A stretch of 64,000 bases of DNA, from contig NC_073307.1 in NCBI RefSeq assembly GCF_027595985.1, positions 11,538,432 through 11,602,431 on the forward strand, in the 5' to 3' direction. The stretch is from Sorex araneus. Lineage: Eukaryota; Chordata; Mammalia; Eulipotyphla; Soricidae. Below are positions 58,590 to 64,000 of this stretch, one piece after another. The position numbers were made by a program, and so were the translations under genes. The notes beneath the pieces are model-generated. The model was not told the DNA's origin, did not search any database, and worked only from the letters and a program-made list of their open reading frames with translations. Each line of letters opens with the position of its first letter. Position 1 is the stretch's first letter.

Positions 58590-58930
58590 TTTTTTAAATT
58601 TTTTAAATTTTTGAATGAATCACCATGAGGTACAATTACAGACTTACAAACTTTCATGCTTACCTTTAAGTATCCATCCCTCCACCGGTGCCCATTCTCC
58701 ACCACCAATGATCCCAGTATCCCTCCCACCAACCCCACCCACCCTATTCCCCCCACCCTATCCCACTTCCTATTTGCTCTCTCTCTCCCTTTGGGTGTTG
58801 TGGTTTGCAATATAGGTATTGAGTGGCCATCAGGTTCAGTCTATAGTCTACTTTCAACTTGCATCTCCCATCCCGAGTGGGCCCTCCAAGCACCCTTTAC
58901 TTGGTGGTCCCTCCTCTATCTTCTCTTTTG
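58590..58930 (-). mobile_element. L1 3' end, antisense
   Basis: ttgaatgaatcaccatgagg, cttacaaactttcatgc, ccctccaccggtgcccattctccaccacc, a C-rich tract, gagtggccatcaggttc, gcatctcccatcccgagtgg. Confidence 0.78.
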
Positions 58931-59247
58931 TTTTAAAGCAAAGAAATAAATGTTTTTTATTGCTGGTGATTTGGGTTTTGAAATATTTACAGAAATTCTA
59001 TGTGGAAAAACAGGACTTGCCTTCTAATAACTAACCTATGAGGGAACAATTTTTTTCTCCTTAAAATATATTCTTTAAGAGATGAGAAAGTAGTTTATTT
59101 TTCCTCTTTTTTTCCTGAATAATCCAGAAATCTCATGAGTTTTAAACAATTCTTAGGAAAAATAATCTTCATGATGCTCTCTCCTCCTTCCGAGCCTGCA
59201 CCTCTGTACCCACAGATAAAGTAGAATGAGAAAAATGAGAATACCCC

Positions 59248-59252
<5 letters not shown>

Positions 59253-59293
<41 letters not shown>

Positions 59294-59309
59294 TTCTCTC
59301 TCTCTCTCA
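59253..59309. repeat. (CT)n microsatellite
   Basis: About 19 CT units, a short interruption (actttc) and six more. Confidence 0.95.
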
Positions 59310-60046
59310 AAGAAAGGTGAGCCACAGAAACAGTAACAAGGTAATAGTTTTTCATACTTTAATAGGTTGGTTTTTGGAAAGTCAACTCATTGGTTTCCTC
59401 CTGCTCAATGAGAAATAATATTTTTAAAGAGACAACTTATTCTGGGAGACATTCTCGTTGTTTGTTATTAAATATATATTGCTCTTGAGGTTTAAAAACA
59501 GTTTATAGGATGAGTGTATCCAGATTATAAGAATCCATTTTGAATAATTATAGATGTGTGTGCAAAATGCTAAGCAAATATTCTCCTATTGCTACATAAC
59601 ATTTATTGAATACAATTGAATATAGTCATACCTGAGTCTTCATAGGCCTTTGGTTTCATAGTTATATAAAAATATTGTAGGCCATGGGTAAGTGTACTTT
59701 ATAGCTACCTAAAATTTACATAACTTTTTAGATATGAAAGGTGATGACTCAACTCCATGACAAAATAGTGCTTTCTTTGAACATTAGGGATTCTGGTCTG
59801 CACCTATGCATAATTAGTCATTCTGTAGAACTAAACAGCTTTTCTTTTAGGTGGCAGGTTCCATTCAGGCACATAATGACAGAAAAATAGATTCATTCAT
59901 TCAAATTATTTTTTTTCCTCCTTAGTGTCCCTGACATTTTTTTTTCACAATAGAAAGCAGTCCTACTAGACACCATTGGATAGAAATGTTTACCGTATTA
60001 GGACACAGAAATGACAAACGTAAGCTAAATTGGGCATGCATGTATA
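59310..60046 (+). other. Intron sequence, nothing recognised
   Basis: AT-rich, no repeat or gene recognised. Confidence 0.4.
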
Positions 60047-60047
60047 G

Positions 60048-60298
60048 AGGACTGGCGCATTAACACAGCGTGTAGGGTGTTTGCCTTGCACTTGGTTGAC
60101 CCAGGTTCGATTCCTCTGTCCCTCTCAGAGAGCCCGTCAAGCTACCAAAAGTATCCTGCCTGCATGGCAGATCCTGGCAAGCTCCCCATGTCGTATCCAA
60201 TATGTCAAAAACAGTAACAACAAGTCTCACAATGGAGACATTACTGGTGCCCACTTGAGCAAAACGATGAGCAATGGGATGACAGTGATACAGTGATT
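60048..60298 (+). mobile_element. Full-length B-tail SINE
   Basis: aggactggcgcattaacacagcg, gacccaggttcgattcctc, ctctcagagagcccgtcaag, gttactgg-like attactggtgcccacttgag, ending gatgacagtgatacagtg. Somewhat diverged; a target duplication is not obvious. Confidence 0.88.
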
Positions 60299-60954
60299 TC
60301 AAATGCTTAAGAAATATATGCTATTTCCCCACCCTATATTCACATTCCTGAGACCTCCAAGATTCTGACTAGCAGTCTGTTGTCCTAGGAATCTGTACAA
60401 CTTATATGCTAACCTAGACCATTTCAGGGCAGATGGCAGATATCCATGTTTTGAGTATGGAATATGGAATATGAAAACATTATTTTGAATAATTTGTATT
60501 CAATTTTTTCAAAAGGTTCATATATAAATCTTATTATCTCTACAGAAATCATGTTAACATGATTTTGTACAAAAATATTTAAGCATTTCTCCAAGCCCAT
60601 CTATAATGGGAAGAGATCATAATAGAATTATGTTTGGACTAATTTCAACTTGATTCTGAAAAGAGATTTTGTTTTTGCTTAATTTTCAGCCACACACCAA
60701 GGTAGTGTGAGACTGTTTTGACAAATGTTTATACATGTGAAAATTCTTGTGAAAATGAATCAAGTAGATTTTACATGAAGGTAAAAATAGCAGAGGATTG
60801 GAGGAAGTGATTCTGATCACTGGATGGCTTAGAATGACCTAATCAGGCAAGAGCAGTAATTCTGTGAAATGTAAATAATGGCAGGTAATTGCTTCTGTGC
60901 ATTGTGTCAGAGAGATTGCATGGACAAAGGCAACCCTGAGAAGGAAGGTTTGGG

Positions 60955-61077
60955 AGTAAAGGAGAGAAGAAGAGAAAGCAGAGAAGAAAGAAGAGACAGA
61001 GAGAAAGAAAGGGGTTTGAGAAAGAGGCAGGACATAGGGAGAGACGTGAAAGGGAGGGAAAAGGAAGGGAGGAAGGT
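60955..61077 (+). repeat. Homopurine (GA)-rich low-complexity tract
   Basis: About 120 nt almost free of pyrimidines (agagaaagaaagg, gaagggaggaagg types). Open frames over it are artefacts. Confidence 0.8.
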
Positions 61078-61204
61078 ATATGATATTTTCACTAGATTTC
61101 CAGTTTGATTGTGTTTTTAATATGATCAAAAGAATAATAAAGATTTGGGTTTTCAATGACTGATGGAGAGGTATTGTACCCGACGATGAAATAAAAATGT
61201 AAAG

Positions 61205-61355
61205 GGAGCAGGGATCGGGTTCAGGTGGTAGAGCATATGCCCGCTACACAGGAGCTGTAACCTCGGGTCCTGGCGTTGCACCGCCAGCCCTGGGTGACCA
61301 AGAACTGCCAGTCTGGGTCCTGGACTCCCTGAGCACTGCTCAGGAGGCCTAGTTA
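61205..61355 (+). mobile_element. tRNA-headed SINE of a different type
   Basis: cgggttcaggtggtagagcatatgcccgc is a tRNA-like head with a different A-box region from the main SINEs. ccctgagcactgctcagg follows and no A-tail is retained. It resembles the element at 63146. Confidence 0.45.
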
Positions 61356-61429
61356 AGTAACTAGCCATGCAAGTAATGCATTTACTTTGTAATAAAAAGG
61401 CAAATAATGTAAAAAAAAAAACTGAAAAA

Positions 61430-62255
61430 AAAGACATTGCCATATTTAAAATGTCTGAAGATATTATAAGAAGTTTTGGTTTACGAATTTTTAATTCCAA
61501 TTTGTATTCAATGGTGACAGAGGGTTAAGGGCAGAGGGCTAACATGCTTATATATGTTTGTTGCCCATTTGTGAACTGTCTTTAGTCCATTTAGTCTTTG
61601 GGGTCCATTTTAATTTAAAAAAAACTTTAAATTTTATTTTGTTCTCGACCTGTTCAATACTATTTCTTCACAAGAAAAAAGAACAGTGTCACTTGGAGGG
61701 GACAGCTTTTACCTTCACCTTCCCACACATAGACAAAAATTGCTTTTATTCCTATACCTTAAAGGGAAGGGTTTCATTTCCTTACTCTCTTAGTTTCTCT
61801 TATCAATCTCCTTTTTCTTTAATATCCCACAAATAGAACCAGATGTTTCTAAGCGGCTATATAGCCTTCATGCATCTTTTCCAAGAAAACCTCACGCAAA
61901 TTCTCACAGATTGAAGGAAAAGAGTCTTGTCATTATCCTGGCGGGAGGAGCCGGTGTAGGCTCTTCCGGGACACTGGAGGCAACGAGCACCCCTGCACCT
62001 GCAAGACCCGGTGCCTGCAGGGCCCCCTCAGCCTCGGGGCTTCCAGGCAAGGGACGGAATGGAAATAGCTGTCAGAGGCCACTGCAGGAAGGCCTGGAGA
62101 CTTGAAAATCAATTTAGGTGAGTGCCAAAGCACCGCGCAGATCACAGACAGTCATCTCAGGGTCTCGGAGTCATTTTCCAAGAGGAGAAAGTCGGACTTA
62201 AATTTCTGAGGTTTTTCTAGACAAGCCAACTCTGGGAGAATTTTAAAATCAGTCT
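61430..62255 (+). other. Intron sequence, no gene recognised
   Basis: AT-rich to about 61.9 kb, then a short GC-rich patch (61930-62100) without an identifiable family. Confidence 0.4.
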
Positions 62256-62261
62256 GCCATG

Positions 62262-62437
62262 GAGTCGGGGGGAGTTTTAGAAAAAGGGGAGGTATACTGG
62301 GGACATTGGTGGTGGAGAAGGTGCACAGGTGGCGGGATGGGTGTTCGATCCTTGTATGACTGAAACTCAAACATGAAAGCGTTATAACTGTAGCTCACGG
62401 TGATTCAATAAAAATAAATAAATTAATAAATAAAAAT
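62262..62437 (+). mobile_element. L1 3' end with A-rich tail
   Basis: ggtatactggggacattggtgg, gtgcacaggtggcgggatggg, tgtatgactgaaactcaaacatg and ggtgattcaataaaaataaa. 5'-truncated copy, low divergence. Confidence 0.8.
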
Positions 62438-62744
62438 AAGGAAAGTCTGACACCAGTGGGCCTGAACAGAGTAAGGAGGCAGGGAATCAGGGCAGCAGAA
62501 GCACTGCTGAGACAGGATCCATCGCAGGTCATGGAGAACCCATGCAGGGACAGAATCCCAAGGTCCTCTGGCTGCCCTGAGTAACGTATCCCCCATCTCT
62601 AACCGAATAAGTGCTTATATGATTATTCTCGTACTTATATGATCATTCTCAACCCTCTCCCATCCCATAAGCATATTAAGCTTATTCCATACATACATTC
62701 CATAAGCTTACTTTGGGGGGAGCTGGGGAACAGGAAATACGGGT

Positions 62745-62905
62745 TTGGGGCTATGCCCATTGGTGCCCAGGGCTTACTCCTGGCCCTGTGCTCAGAGATC
62801 ACTCCTGCTTGGCTCAGGGGACTATAAGTAGTGCCGGGTACCCAGCTAGGGTTTGTTCCGTGTAGAGCAAACACCCTTCTGGCTATATTATCATTCTGGT
62901 CCTTC
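62745..62905 (-). mobile_element. A-tail SINE, antisense
   Basis: ggggctatgcccattggtgccc, cttactcctggccctgtgctcagagatcactcctg, ggctcaggggactataag, cattctggtcc. Confidence 0.75.
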
Positions 62906-62935
62906 CAAAGCTTGTTTTTAGTTTGATATTAATTT

Positions 62936-63106
62936 CCCTGTCAGAGAGCCTGGCAAGCTAGCGAGAGTATCCTGCCCGCAAGGCAGAGCCTGGCAAGCTA
63001 CCTGTGGTGTATTCAATATACCAAAAACAGTAACAACAAGTCTCACAATGGAAACGTTACTGGTGCCCGCTAGAGCAAATCGATGAACAACAGAATGACA
63101 GTGTTA
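62936..63106 (+). mobile_element. 5'-truncated B-tail SINE
   Basis: Starts at cctgtcagagagcctggcaag, after the tRNA head. It continues gcagagcctggcaagctacc, gttactggtgcccgctagag and ends gaatgacagtgttatt. Confidence 0.88.
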
Positions 63107-63145
63107 TTAATTTCGCCAGTCCCCAGCTTTTACGAAACCTTTAAT

Positions 63146-63260
63146 CAGGGCCAAGGATGTAGCTTAAGTGGTAGAGTTATACCTTGCCTGCACAAGGAAA
63201 TCTTCGTAAGCACAACTAGGTGTGGCTAGTAAAATTAATAAAATTTGTAAAACATTTTTT
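63146..63260 (+). mobile_element. tRNA-headed SINE of a different type
   Basis: gggccaaggatgtagcttaagtggtagagttataccttgcc is a tRNA-like head distinct from the main SINE. aggtgtggctagtaaaatta then leads to an A/T-rich tail. Confidence 0.5.
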
Positions 63261-63261
63261 T

Positions 63262-63990
63262 AAAAAAGATTGTGACCAGTCTGTTCTATTCCCAAACATT
63301 TGTAGTAAAGAAGACAGATGACCAATCAACACATGAAAACATGCTTATTATTATCAGGGAAATTAAAATCAATAAGACAATGAGGTACCATTGACACCTG
63401 TAAAATGACACATATCAAAAAAAAAATCTAAGAACAGTCTATGTTGACAGAGATGAACAGTTTCATCGTCCACTGCTGATGGGAAAGTTGTTACCCAATT
63501 CCTGTGGGAGACAGTATGGAGAGTTCTCACAAAAGTAAGAAGAGAACTGCCTCAGGACCCAGCACTTTCACTTCTTGGTGTCTTCCCCAGGGGCACAAAA
63601 GTGTTCATTCAAAAAGACAAATGCACAGCATTATTCACTGCAGCACACTAACTAGGAAAAGGAATCAGCCCAGGCCTCCAAATAAAAAGAGTGGCTAATG
63701 AAGATGTGGTACATACACACAATGGAATATTAGGCAGCTAAACAGAAGGATGAAGTCATGAAGTTTGCTGCAACGTGGATGGAACTGGAGGATCTTGTTA
63801 TTGAAGTAATTTAGAACTCAGACAAATACCAGATGGTATCACTTACCTGCAGTATATAGAAAAACATGATGAGGGACTGCAAGGTATAAATGAGGGGGTG
63901 GGGCACCTAGATTACCCTGGATCCCGAATTATGGAAATGAAAGGGAAGAAAATAAATTGAGGGAGGGCAGCAAGAAGAAGGGAACAGGAA
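63262..63990 (+). mobile_element. L1 ORF2 end and 3' region
   Basis: aagacaatgaggtaccattgac, gatgggaaagttgttaccc, gtgggagacagtatggagag, aggacccagcactttcactt, cacaatggaatattaggcagc, gcaacgtggatggaactgg and accagatggtatcacttacctg give the L1 order. Frames are broken; the element continues towards or past the window edge. Confidence 0.85.
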
Positions 63991-64000
63991 GTGACAGGTA

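Noticed and set aside
63262..63990. L1 ORF2 as an intact coding gene
   Set aside because: The homologous frame is interrupted and only the 3' end is present, so it is a dead fragment.
1..64000. NDST4 instead of NDST3
   Set aside because: NDST4 begins MNLIVKL and differs through the stem. The N terminus and the long identical deacetylase start here fit NDST3.

Overview
The window looks like mammalian nuclear DNA, most probably from a shrew (Soricidae, best guess Sorex araneus). It is AT-rich and intron/intergenic-like, with one clear vertebrate coding exon. It is saturated with a tRNA-headed SINE recognisable by a head like ggctggagcgatagcacag, a B box gggttcgattcc, and either an A-rich tail after ggtgtgacccaaaaag or a tail ending in gatgacagtgatacagtg. 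I know these elements from shrew sequence. The species call rests on memory and not on a database search. The only protein-coding gene I can support is NDST3 (heparan sulfate N-deacetylase/N-sulfotransferase 3), on the + strand. Its large first coding exon is at 53072-54233: 181 nt of 5' UTR, then codons 1-327. It has a good acceptor (ttctatttcag) and donor (aag|gtaagc). A CpG island at about 38.7-39.65 kb, some 14 kb upstream, is the likely promoter. Candidate non-coding exon 1 donors lie at 39735/39736 and 40178/40179. The remaining coding exons, which carry the rest of the deacetylase domain and the sulfotransferase domain, lie beyond the right edge. Layout: 1-38.7 kb is non-coding DNA upstream of NDST3. 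It holds many SINEs, L1 3'-end fragments, low-complexity tracts, a degenerate telomere-like CCCTAA block (5.77-6.0 kb), an imperfect palindrome (15.6 kb), an inverted duplication (13.85-15.44 kb) and long AT-rich stretches with few recognisable repeats (22.3-24.6, 27-29.9 and 33.8-36.2 kb). 38.7-40.2 kb is the promoter/CpG island. 40.2-53.07 kb is the putative intron 1, with MIR, L2, SINE and L1 copies. 53.07-54.23 kb is the coding exon. 54.23-64.0 kb is the next intron, rich in L1 3' ends and SINEs. The most interesting structures concern retrotransposition. There is a 589-bp composite element bounded by a 14-bp target duplication that shares its 3' end with one SINE family. There is a SINE with a twin-priming-type 5' inversion, and two SINEs inserted one after the other into overlapping target sites. 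Two SINE families share a tRNA-derived head but carry unrelated tails, which suggests two different LINE partners. No rRNA, CRISPR, operon or bacterial feature is present. Most open frames here are chance frames or lie inside repeats.
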